A DNA stretch of 64,000 nt from Nelumbo lutea (taxonomy: Eukaryota > Streptophyta > Magnoliopsida > Proteales > Nelumbonaceae), in contig JAKGHH010000002.1 in assembly GCA_022828595.1 (NCBI GenBank), forward strand, positions 62,778,383 to 62,842,382, in the 5' to 3' direction. This document shows positions 11,616-22,900 of this stretch, one piece after another. Position numbers and translations under genes: made by a program. Under the pieces are notes generated by a model. That model did no database searches. It had not been told where the DNA came from and was given only the letters and a program-made list of their open reading frames with translations. How positions within the stretch are numbered: the first letter of the stretch is position 1; every line of letters starts with the position of its first letter.

Positions 11616-12221
11616 GCGTCCACTGCTATGGTGCTCCCGTTGAACTAATGCCTCTGAGATTGCCTTATTTCCCTTGTTCACTAGTCTATGGCCCAATATG
11701 GCTATGGGATGAGGTTTGAATTTTTCGTTCTCAGTGAGTGGAGGCAAGTTGGGTTGGAAAGGCTGTGTGAGCTTAATTTCTTTTTCAGCCACGAGACATG
11801 GAAAACAGGGTGGAATTTACACCCATCTAGTTGTTGCAACTTATAAGCCACTGGTCTATGCGGTGGATCACCTTGCATGATTCATAGAAATGAGTAAATA
11901 ACCTTTTGGATTTTCGAGAAGTAATGGAAGTCTGCCTATAAAGTTGGAGCCGAAGAAAAACCTATGGGATATTTGATATGACTTCCATTTATTAAATAAA
12001 TGTTTGTATTTAATTTGTCTTGGAAACTGGGAAAAAGTGGTTGATGAACATTTTTATAGTGTTCATTGATTGATAGGCACCACATAAGCGGAATGGTAAA
12101 TAAATACCTTTGTGTTGGAGGAAATGTTAAAATGAATATTTTCTCAATGGTTAGCTTGTGCACAAACCAATACAAACATTTGGGACAAGCACCTACATGG
12201 CGATGAAATAGCACTATTTAT

Positions 12222-12806
12222 TTAATAAATGAAAGCCATACCAAGCACCATCCTAGTCATTTTACCCCTAGCCAAAGTCAAGCTATGCCTAAATTCTTCC
12301 AACATTTGGTCTCTTTTCCTTAGTTCATATTCAACTGCATGAACCCTTGTAGTACCTAACACATAAGAGAGTAGAGTGGGTGGATGGGTGACATAAACCA
12401 ATTGGAAGGGAGTGGACTCGACTACCAAGTGGTAGGTGGTGTTGTACCACCATTTTGCAAGGGGAAGCCATTTAATCCACTGATGAGGGTTTAGACTTGT
12501 AAAGTAGAGAAAATATGCTTTAAGGGTTCTCTTCAAGACCTTTGTTTTCCCATCCATTTGCGGATGGAAAGCAATGCTCATGTTGAGCTTAGTTCCCTAA
12601 AAGCGAAAGAATTCATCATAATAAAATACTTGTGAAGACGAAATCCTTGTCACTAACCACCAAAATGGGTATATCATGCAACTTAAAGACCCCGTCTAAC
12701 AACACTTGCGCCACATCTTAGGTCGTGTAAGGATGGACCATGGCCAAAAATTGATTGTACTTGGTCAAACGGTCCACCACTGGCAACCCCTTAATAAAAT
12801 TCAAAC
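12222..12806 (-). pseudogene. Ty3/Gypsy integrase fragment
   Basis: Read on the minus strand from about 12800, it gives VVDRLTKYNQFLAMVHPYTT, then ILVVSDKDFVFTS, then SIAFHPQMDGKTKVL, LNPHQWIKWLPLAKWWYNTT and VHAVEYELRKRDQMLEEF. These are the integrase core and C-terminal landmarks of Gypsy elements. Stops and frame changes separate the blocks. On its upstream side it is cut off by AT-rich DNA; no reverse transcriptase or RNase H is seen. Confidence 0.85.
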
Positions 12807-13066
12807 TGACCGGTATATATATTTCTATTATATACTTTTTATATATTATAAATTAATAAATGTATATATATATATATTTATAATATATTGTATATTATTT
12901 ATTATTTAAAATATAATATTATATATATTTGTATATATTTTTATAATATATATTGTAAAAACTAAAAAAACCAAAAAAGTGATTGGTTTCAGTTCGGTTT
13001 CAATTATCGATTTTCCAAAAATCGATACTACCGTTTTTGTTCAAAAAAATACCCCGTGAGCACTCC
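12807..13066. other. AT-rich stretch ending in an hAT-like terminus
   Basis: The first 150 bp are nearly pure A/T. The end reads CCCCGTGAGCACTCCTA, resembling the right terminus of plant hAT elements, but no matching left terminus is present. Confidence 0.4.
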
Positions 13067-13081
13067 TAGTGCTAGTTCTTC

Positions 13082-13330
13082 TTTGGTAATGAAATCATGA
13101 TATCCTTTATTCTCATATGATGGATATTTATAGATAAGCGTGGTAAGATGCTACAACCATGTCTAAAATGCTGAGAATAATTATATTGGTTGTGCATGAA
13201 ATGAATTGGTTACATTGATGTGATGTGCTCATGTAGGCTGTAACATTTCATGGTTGGTACTGTTTTGGGTTAAGAGCTGGACAGGGTGGTTCACATTGCA
13301 AGGAGTGGGTTGGGTTTAGGGCAGAAATTT
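13082..13330 (-). repeat. Right member of the direct repeat pair, possible Gypsy LTR
   Basis: It matches 10567-10775 from GGTAATGAAATCATGATAT onward through TTGCAAGGAGTGGGTTGGG. Relative to the left copy it carries an extra segment around 13260-13295. Confidence 0.5.
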
Positions 13331-13367
13331 GTAATTTTGTAACAAAGAGAAAATGTTTGATAACTTT

Positions 13368-13702
13368 GGTGCCATTTAATAAGTCTTTTTTAAAAGATCT
13401 TTCCGAAGATTTAATGGTCAAAAGATAGTGTAAACTTTTACATAAAGATCTTGGTGGCTCATAAACCATTTGGTTGGAAATACATCTTTCCATATGAAGA
13501 TGAGACTTGAGTATGTGAAAAAAGGCGAGAAATTCTGTCTAACTTTCCAAAATAAGTTTGAATCTAGCTTCTTGTGTCTTTTTATTGGGGCATGGTCTTT
13601 TAGTAGAAAGATCTTCCCCTAACCAAACGAGAGACGAAAACACTAGCTATCTGACTTCTAAAAAACTGATGACCCGCATGAAAAGATATGCCAAACAAAG
13701 CC
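13368..13702. mobile_element. Tourist-like MITE, diverged
   Basis: The ends GGTGCCATTTAATAAGTC and GATATGCCAAACAAAGCC are imperfect inverted repeats. The flanking trinucleotides are TTT and TTA, not identical. The interior shares AAGTCTTT and AAAGATCTT words with the elements at 9065 and 45610. Confidence 0.55.
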
Positions 13703-14740
13703 TTATTTTAAGACAATTTTGTCATTTTTCATTATTTTTTGGTAATCTAGTTTTCCCTAATGTCGATGACATTGAACATTACTCTCTAATTATCACCGAG
13801 TTTGTCAATTTGAAAAACCGTGTCATTAATTTTTAAAAAGTACTTTTGATTTTTATCTATTATTTTTTATCTTGTTCTTTCCCCTACTTAATGTTCAATG
13901 CGTCAGTTTTCGGTACAGGGTTAGGCCATCAAATAAGTTGAAATTTGTCTATTTCTTACTTTCCTTCGTAGCTGTACAAATTAGGAACGATTTGGGCTGA
14001 AAATATTACATGAAAAGAAAGTCTTTACCTATTAGCCAGAACTGATGCTGTGGTCGGTATGTACTTTTGTTACTTATTTCTCTTTCAAAGATATCAAATA
14101 TCAAGATTTTCTTTCTCACCACACAAATATCAAGTTTCGGGTTTCTACTCCAAATTCATAACAAGCTTCCACCACAGAAGAAAATATCTAACAAACTTTA
14201 CTTTGAACGGAGTCGATTTGTTTGTGTTTTATGGATTTTGCTTAGTAAGAGGTCCCTCACATGAGGGCTTGAAATCTATGCTCATGTCTGATTGGGTTCC
14301 ACCTCAGCAGTCAATTCGTATACCACATATTTTGTCAATCCCATTGGGGGCCCTAAATCATTTGCTGAGTTGGTCACATGGGGAATAAGGGATGGAGACA
14401 GTTGGTCTACTCATGACCTTTTATTATAATAGAGATCCTAACTTTTGCTCTGATTAAATTTAGATTTCAATTAATCATGTCGGCGGTGTTTTACATTTTA
14501 TTAATTCATATTTTATAAAATATATTTTGTCGTTTAATAAGATGTTAATAAAAGATATTATTAATATACATATTTTACTGCATGATACAATTGATACAGG
14601 ATAGATTTTTCTTATTATAAAAGAGAAAATAGTCCAATTCAGGGTGAGTGATGGGCCACGCCTTCTTGTTTTAGAAAAGTTTGTAATTTTCCATGTGGTG
14701 GCTTTAATATCTACGTGAAAATCAGATTATTTTCTCCAAA
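13703..14740. other. No gene seen
   Basis: The open frame at 14050-14388 has no domain I recognise and no adjoining splice structure. The rest is AT-rich spacer. Confidence 0.4.
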
Positions 14741-15039
14741 GTTTTTAAAACCGATTTAGAGAATGAACCGGTCAGGGGATCGGTTATTGGGTAGAATAGT
14801 CAGTTCGTTCTGACAAAAAATAAAAAATAAAATAAAAAATAAGAAATAAGAAATGGTCAAAATCATTAAATGATTCAAATAGTTCGAACAGTTCAATCGT
14901 CTGAGTTAATGATTTATTGACTAAATCAACATTTTTTTGTAAATATCCAATTTTAAGAAAAAACGAAATTAATCATCTGACCAGTTTACAGCTTTTGAGG
15001 ACTGACCGTCTGATCCGATCCGATCCGATTTTGAAAACC
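14741..15039. mobile_element. MITE-like segment
   Basis: The left end GTTTTTAAAACCGAT is roughly complementary to the right end ATTTTGAAAACC. The interior is rich in CCGGT/TGACC-type words, and the right part has three GATCC repeats. No target duplication was established. Confidence 0.35.
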
Positions 15040-15343
15040 ATGATTTTCTTTTGTATAATAGGAGTACAACTTAACTCAGACGTCGGGACACTGAATGATC
15101 ATCTTAGCTACTTGGTCGTTAGTGGTCCTGCCTGAGGGGACCATAAAGAAATTGAAGACGTGCTAAAGCCAAATACAACTTTCCTTCAAAAGTTCAAAGT
15201 AAATTGTCACATGCAAAAAAGATGCGTGTTAGGATATTTATTTAGGAGGTGTTTGGCAAAAACATGCAAATGCATTTGTGTTTTCTAACTTCTTGCACTC
15301 CTGTAAAGGTTCTTTAATTTTAAGTGATTTGCATTAGAATTTA

Positions 15344-15627
15344 GGTCATGTTTGTTTTGGGGATTTTGAAGGGAAAAAGTTAGTCAATGGAATTATGATT
15401 CTTATGACCAATTTACTCATGTTCTTATTTCAAAAACGTGTGAGATTTACAAATAAAATTGGTTTTATACTTTTCTCAGACTTGGATAAGTTGAATTTTC
15501 CAAATAGAGGGTAAATGAAAAAAAAAATTAAATAATAAAAAATGGTACCAGAAGGTACAACCTAGAAAACATTGACTCGGTAAGTGCACCTACCCAGGAA
15601 AATAAATTCCTAAAAACAAACAAGGCC
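15344..15627. mobile_element. Tourist-like MITE, TSD TTA
   Basis: TTA at 15341-15343 and 15628-15630 flanks GGTCATGTTTGTTTT and AAAACAAACAAGGCC. The interior word GTAAGTGCACCTACCC links it to the element at 26225-26570. It may lie inside an older Tourist copy that begins at about 15246 (GGAGGTGTTTGGCAAAA). Confidence 0.72.
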
Positions 15628-15808
15628 TTAAAAATGACATTCTTTTGGTATTAACATTCGTACATTCAAATGATATAAAAGACCAAAAACGGAGTAATGT
15701 GATGAGCATCTTAACCCCCCCAATTCTCCCATCTAATTCTAAATATATTGTATATTATGATTCACAAACGGGGAAATGATTGACGGAAGGCATGTCATCA
15801 TTACATGG

Positions 15809-16135
15809 TAGGAATGGCAACGGGGTGGGGCAGGGAACGAGAGCCTCTCCCCATCCCCCTTCTCACGGGATATTCATTCCCCATTATTTTTTATAATGTT
15901 AATTATTTTATTTAAAATAAAATAAAATAATTAAAATTTATAATTTTACTAGAAAAGATTCAAGTATATTCAATTATATTTTATAAAATATTAATATAGG
16001 GATGTATGTATATACATATATATATTAATAGGGATTCCATGAGGTAGGAGGTGCTCTTCCCCGTCCCCGCTAATGGGGATGAAAATTTCCTCATTCCAGA
16101 ATCATCCCCATCCCTGCCCCATTTAGGGCAGATCC
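15809..16135. mobile_element. hAT-like element, right end lost
   Basis: It begins TAGGAATGGCAACGGGG, a very common left terminus of plant hAT-derived repeats. Characteristic CCCCATCCCC and CCCCGTCCCCGC stretches follow, with AT-rich DNA between. The expected complementary right terminus is not present after CCATCCCTGCCCC. Confidence 0.5.
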
Positions 16136-16427
16136 ACACGGGTTTGGGGAAATAGAGAATACAGTTTAAGACTTAGGATTGAGGCGAACCCGTGCCAAAT
16201 CCGAATCCTTGATTTGTTCCCCACCCCTTTAATTCCCTTTGTATGGTTATCGTAGCTCTAGATCATGTAATGCAGGTTGTATCGGTATGATGAGTTCTAT
16301 GGTGTTAGTTGTAATGAACATCTTGAGGCCCTATCTTATATATATTAATAGTAAATGGGTGCATTATGCATCCAGAAAATGGAATCTACTGGTACGAATA
16401 GGTCACACGTGCGAGCACCTATAGATA

Positions 16428-17075
16428 CATAAGATAACAATAATTATTAATTATTATAATAATTAATTACTGTAATTTAATAATTACTAATTATTATAGA
16501 AATTTAATAAATATATAATTAGTGATTATAATTAATAATTATTGTTGTTATAAATTTTGTAAACAATAAGATATTTGTCTTAATTTTATTTTAAATTAAA
16601 ATTATAAATATTGTTATTAAAAAATACTGTTAATAAATATAGTAACCCGGTTTTAATAATTATTGATTATTACAGTAATTTAATAAATATATAATTAGTG
16701 ATTATAATTAATAATTACTGTTATTATAAATATTGTTAATAAATAGATATTTACTTTAATTTTACTTTAAATTAAAATTATAAATATTGTTAATAAATTT
16801 ACTAATTATTGTTATATTAAAAATAATTTAAAATGTAATTAAAAGTATTCTTATTGATTATTTAATAAAATATTATAATTACTATTACTAATAAATACTG
16901 TTAATTTAATTTAATTTTGGTAATTATTAATTTAATGAATATTGTTAATAAGTCCTATTCATAAATTCAATAATTATTGTTATATTAAAAATAACTAAAT
17001 AATATTATTAGAACTATCATTAATGATTATTTAATTAAATAGTATAATTACTCACTATTATTGATAAACGTTGTT
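16428..17075. repeat. Extremely AT-rich low-complexity block
   Basis: About 650 bp made of ATTAATT, TAATTATT and AATAATTA words. It includes an internal duplication: the stretch with ATATATAATTAGTGATTATA occurs near 16510 and again near 16687. Such DNA has scaffold-attachment character. It precedes the tandem array and the invertase promoter. Confidence 0.7.
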
Positions 17076-17094
17076 AATAATGTTCTGAGTCTTC

Positions 17095-18310
17095 TAACAA
17101 CCGGCAGTTCGACCATCCGGTTTGAACGAATGGCCCGCTCTGATAACAAAAATTACAAGCAAAAAATTACGGAACCATTCTGGCCACCAATTTTTGGGTC
17201 GACGGTTCAATCATCCGGTTCGAACGGACATTCCATTATGACAACAAAAATTATAGGCAAAAAATTGAGCTTGTGAGGTCCATTAAGTAGTATTATACGT
17301 GTTATGTTATTCGAGCACGTGACTCATACGACCCAAAAATGGAACCGTTCTGGCCATTGGTTTTGGATCGACGGTTTGAAACGAATGGCCCATTCTGACA
17401 ACAAAAAATTATAGAACAATTATGGCCACCGGTTTTCAAGTCGACAGTTCGATCGTCTGGTTCGAATGGACCACCCATACTAACAACAAAAATTACAGGC
17501 AGAAAATTGAGTGTGGGAGGTCTATTGAGCAGTATCATACATGTTATATCATTTGAGCGTGTGACTCATACGACTCGAAAATGGAATTGTTCTGGCCACT
17601 GGTTTTTGGATCGACGATTCAACCGTTTGGTTCGAACCGGTGACCTGTTCTAACAACAAAAATAAAAAAAAAACAACCAAAAAACCATTGAACGGGTCAA
17701 CGGTTTGACCACTTAGGTCAATGGGTCATTGATCGATTCAACGGTTTTTTGCCAGGGACCGGATTTGGGGTAAAACGGAATTGGTTGCTTGGACGGTTCC
17801 CAATTAAAAAAAAAAAAAATGGACGATCCATTCTAACAACAAAAATTATATGCTAAAAATTGAGTGTGTGAGGTCCATTAAGCAGTACCTTACGTGTTAT
17901 GTCATTTGAGCGTGTGACTCATATGACTTGAAAATGGAACTGTTCTAGCCATCGATTTCGGGTCAATAGTTTGACTGTTCAGTTTGAACGGATGGTTCGT
18001 TCTGACAATAAAAGTTAAAAAAAAAAACAACTAAAAATTATTGAACGGGTCAAACAGTTTGACCGCCCAGGTCAATGGGTCATTGACCGATTCAATGATT
18101 TTTGGCTAAGAACCAAGATTAGGATAAAACGGAACCAGTTGCCTAGATGGTTCCTAATTAAAAAAAAAAACAAAAAAACAACCAAAAACCATTAAACAAA
18201 TGAATGTGCCAATGGTTCGATTAATCAGGTCAATAAATCATTAATCGATTCAACGGTTTTTTGCCAGAGACCGGGTCAATATATCAACGGGTAGATGGTT
18301 CCATTCCAGC
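17095..18310. repeat. Diverged tandem repeat array upstream of the invertase gene
   Basis: The word GGAACCGTTCTGGCCA (with variants) begins units at about 17170, 17340, 17410, 17580 and 17935. Each is followed by variants of TCGACGGTTC, GTTCGAACGG and ACAACAAAAATTATA, and often by GTGAGGTCCATTAAG and GTGTGACTCATACGAC. A second module, CGGGTCAACGGTTTGACC...TTCAACGGTTTTTTGCCA, recurs near 17695, 18045 and 18195. The unit lengths vary, so this is a higher-order, decayed array. Confidence 0.8.
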
Positions 18311-19130
18311 CCACTCATAACATTATGGGCTGGCTAGTGGCCATCCAATTAGCCAGCTCAACACTTCTCTAGTTGAGCCAAGCCGTGGACGGACGTCCAC
18401 GGTCCACCAATGGCAGTCCGACCAGTGACCAGACCCTCCAAAGTCCAAAACCTCGGGCCATGAGCAAAACCATTAGATTTAGAGGTGGGACATTGTTTGG
18501 AAAATCCAATGAACTCTGCAATTTCAGATAGATTACAGTATCCATTTATTTGGAGTTTGGACTAGTGGGTCGACGTGGTATCAATTTCAAATTGCTTTCT
18601 AGTAAATAAACTTATACAAATTTGTTGGACAGTGAAATTTACACAAAAGCAATTATACAAAATTGCTTTCTAGCAAAATGACTATCGTACATTTTTTGGA
18701 AAAACCTTTTACCGTACATTTGGAATACTGTGTGTCTATGGAACGCAGCTGTTTAAATGTTCAAAATGAGTGGTATTTGGTGATTAGTAAATGATACAGA
18801 AAAAATCAAATTTGTACGCTTAGCATTACTCTTCAAAATTGAAAAGCGAAGGCTTGGACTGGAAGTTTTGGAGTTCCGTTTGCCACACGCGGAAGCAGAA
18901 CACCTGTCAAAACGATCAAAACGGTCTTCTCAAATTTCTTTCCCGGCATTTTCTGGCTGCAAATCTTCGTTTTTTTCGATCACAACTCCGCAAGAAAGAA
19001 TCATTGAACAAGTGGTGGGGTTTCTTCCTGCTTTCAGCATTTTTTCTGTGGTTGAAGACGCTTAAGAGAACCTAAGTTTCCGATCTGTTTCTCATTTCTG
19101 GATCGAATTCGTTGGATTGGATTGCAGTCG
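18311..19130 (+). promoter_or_regulatory. Probable promoter and 5' UTR exon of the invertase gene
   Basis: Sequence complexity returns to normal after the tandem array. A donor-like GTCG/GTAAGAG at 19130/19131 and an acceptor TTTTTCTTAG ending at 19896 suggest a 5' UTR intron of about 766 bp, a common arrangement in plant genes. The transcription start was not located; no convincing TATA box was chosen. Confidence 0.45.
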
Positions 19131-19956
19131 GTAAGAGCTGAGGATGAGTTTCTTTCATTTCTCAGTTTTCACTGTAATTTGATGTCTGTGTTCAGAAAAT
19201 GATTTCTGTTATTTTTGTTGTTGTAGAATCTGACATAGCAGAAGGCCTAGTTAAGAGTTGTTGAACTTGCTGGATGGACAGTAGGTTAAATTTATTAGTG
19301 TCTGTTTTTGGTAAACAGTGAATGTTGGTATTGATTATACTGGTCCTGTATGCCCTGTTCTCTCTGTTAACATCATTAAGTAGAACTTGGTTTTCTTCTC
19401 TTGTGTCAACATTTTTTTTTTCTTTTCTTTTTGCTTCAAGCCTGCAACTACATGTCTCCAGCCTATAAAATATAGCTCTAGTAAACTGATGCATAGGTGT
19501 CGTTGATGATTAGCCGATGCGACTTAGTCCAGATATTTTTAACCTGAATCTTCTTTTAGAGGCTCTTTTCTTTATGATAAACTGTTCGTGGTTTTCGGAT
19601 TTTTCATGTAGACGCTGTCCTTCTTGTTTATCTGAAGTTTCTCTTACTATAATGTCTGTTGAGATTAAAAATCATATACTTTGGCTTGATCACGTCTCCG
19701 GAGTTGCCTTCTGTTGATTTATTCTTTTTTTTTTTGGGTAATACTAAATTTTTGTCAGTGCAATGAAAATTTGGTTCTGCTGTAGTATTGGGTTTCTCTT
19801 TATCAATATAAGTTTGAATAATTTAGTATGCTCTTTGAAATACACTTTTGGTGGTTTATATATTCTCTTTATTTTGACTCGAAGCATTTTTCTTAGGCAT
19901 CTGAAGCCTTGGAGTCATTTGGAAGGGGAGGATATTTGGACAAACAACATATTAAA

Positions 19957-22900
19957 ATGTCGCTTGTGTTGCCTAGCACTTCAGAAGCGTCCTTGCAAGT
20001 TTTTTCAGGAGCTATACCCAAATCTTTGTTCCCTGATACATGTAATAGAAAACTAGACTCAAGTTTTCTCTCTAGATCCCATGTAAGACATAAAAAGAGA
20101 AGGGTTTCAGTGTATATGCAATTGCTAAATTGTTCAATGGTGCTACAAAATCACCCAAAGATCTCCACTGTCCATGGTATAGGGCATGTTTCCCATGGAA
20201 ATATTGTATTTTCTCAATCAAGGTCTGTGAATTGCCAATGCCAATGTACAGAAAGTACTGGTGAGTTAACTGCAAAGGATGGAAATGTGAACTGGCTATT
20301 GGATGCAGTTCAGAAACCTAACCCACTCAATAGTGTCATGAATGTTCCCAATGTTCTAGAGTTTGAAGAGGTTCAACAATCAAAACATGAAAGTGAAAGT
20401 TCTGGTTCCAATGGTAAGTTAGCTTCAGTTGAAAAGGTCAAAGATAGCTTGCATAAAGTTGGCATAGATTCTCTTGAGGATGAGGCATGGAATCTTCTAC
20501 GTGAATCTGTAGTCTATTACTGTGGTAGTCCCATTGGAACAATTGCTGCCATGGACCCAACCGATTCCAATGTACTGAACTATGATCAGGTCTTTATCCG
20601 TGATTTCATACCTTCTGGAATAGCATTTCTTTTGAAGGGAGAGTATGACATTGTCCGTAACTTCGTCCTTCATACACTTCAATTACAGGTAAACTATCCA
20701 ACCAAAATACTCTTTACTTCTGGCAGTTTCTCTGTTTAAGATTATGATTTTTATATTGGTATAAATTTTCTTTCTTTTACATTTTTGAAACTTCCTGTGG
20801 TAATTTTCCCTATTGAGGTCCTCTTCATTCACAGGAAGTGCACAAGAATATTGTAAATCCTTGACTTCTACAGTTCTACTGATCACTCTGAGAGTATTTA
20901 TCATGCAATGCTAATGTCATTGGCCTCTTTTTATAACAACACTGTCATGTACATTTTCCCTATTCAGTCTTCTCCACTTACCTACATGTGAAAATTCATA
21001 ATTGTGGTATATAATCATGAATCCAGATCACTAAAATGCTATACCAACCCTTGGATTGGGGAATGGCCTGCACTGGTAGGTCTGCCTGGGCGAAATTATG
21101 TATTTAGAGTAAACTGCAGATAATAAAATGGCTAGTTGCATCCTTGACATAGATCAGACTCCATACTGTTTGGAAAGAGTTCTAACTATGCAAAATAATA
21201 TCTCCACAAGGATAATGTTATGAGTAGTTTATGATTTTTTGTCATTGTAATCCAAAAGGTGGACCCACATTTGGATGGTCTAGATCAATGGCCATGCATC
21301 CTGTGTTTTTATTCAAGAAGAAAGAAATAATAAAGAAAAGAAGGATCACTGAACACCAAGTACGAATTCCACAACAACCAAAACCCAGAGATGCCTCTAG
21401 TAACCTTTCATGTAACTTAGGTGTGCCACCAATGGTATTCCGATACATGAAACCTGACCTTTGTGTCAGAAAACAAAACATTCCTCCAATAGCAACAGAG
21501 GCAATAAAAAAACCCCAACATACAAACTCTTCAACATTGTAGAGTCCCTCCTAGACCAAAAATAACCAACAGACAAAATGTTCACATGCTCTACATCCAG
21601 ACCATGACTGATTACAAACCTCAGAAACTATGAAGGAAGTAATGAGCATAAAAAAAAGAATTTAGTTCTCCTTGATATTTTCTGAAAATGACAGTGTTAG
21701 TCCTACTACTCAAGGGCAGAAAGAAGAAAATCCTCGTTTTACATGATTAACTTTTCAGAGTTGGTACCATAAAAAGTTTGTAATTTTTACCGAGTTCAAT
21801 TCTTTGGCTACCTCTTTGGTTTTTGACTGCCTATGTCTATTTCTCTTAACATCCACCTTTTCAATTGCGAAATTCTTAATAGTCTCCCTTTTGTTCCTCA
21901 TTCTCCACAATGGGAAGAGGAGTTGCATTGCATCAACTAACTTCCTCTCCTTTGTATTTCTTTTATATCTTGTGAGAATATCATACTGAATAAGTGTAGG
22001 CTGAAGGTGTCTGCTGCCCTTCCTGTTAAAGGAAGAGGGTGTGCCTGTAACGGCAATCAGCTCATTTTAGATTGACAGTAATGGAGATATAGCCTGGCTC
22101 TTATAGATGATAAATCCGGGTTGACTGAGATTAAGATTGGAATTGGAGAACCACTTCTAGAGCCAATCTTAGAGTCAGTTTCTGCAAATGCCATGAGCAA
22201 GATCCCTTTGTTTTACCACTAGTTTTCCCTTAGCAGAGGTCATCTTTCATGTCTATAGTCAAAGAATTCACCTTGTAATAATTGCCTGTCTATTTTATAT
22301 GAATGAATTCTCTGACTTAGAAAACCATTAGTCCTTATTGATGTCTCCAAAGCAGTCCTTTTTTTTATAAGTAATTTTATTAGAAACAGAATATATAACA
22401 GTACAAACAGCCCAGGGAGAGGTGTGAGATTCACCTAATCCAAAAGACAGAAAACTAGAAAAAGTACAAGTTACATTTGAGCCCAAAATAAATGATCCCT
22501 ATAAACCCTTTGTTTAGCTGGAGGGTCAGCCAGTCCATTGGCCGATCTCCTTTCCCATTTAACAAAAACTGCTAAGTTACTGGTGAGCCATTTAGCCTTC
22601 TTAATTTCAATTTTCAATATCTTCATCAATTTCAATTTTCTTCTACATGTTTCTGAACATCAATTGTTCCCCACAACAATGAGCAAAAACTCAATATTAT
22701 TTTCACAACCATTCTAATCCAGACAATATCTTAGGTTAATTTGCAAAGTAGGGTTAGCTTTTACCTACTAAGCTAAGGCTCATGGACTTGGGATCCTTAC
22801 TGTTAGTTGACTTGTCAAACCAAGTGTAAACAGCTTTTATTTATAAAATAAACAGGTGATGAAAGAAGAAGAAAAGTAGAGAGAAAGTAGAAGAGAGACA

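Noticed and set aside
14050..14388. 112-residue open frame
   Set aside because: No recognisable domain, no splice context, and it lies in repeat-rich spacer; most likely chance.
17095..18310. Possible CRISPR-like or centromeric array
   Set aside because: Units are diverged and unequal in length, with no constant spacer pattern; it is a decayed tandem repeat in a plant genome.
19909..19956. Longer start for the invertase
   Set aside because: The upstream extension begins with TTG and lies directly after the 19896 acceptor; the first ATG in frame is at 19957.
21231..21542. 103-residue frame in invertase intron 1
   Set aside because: It lacks a domain, lies between real exons in an intron with intact splice sites, and is not needed for the invertase.
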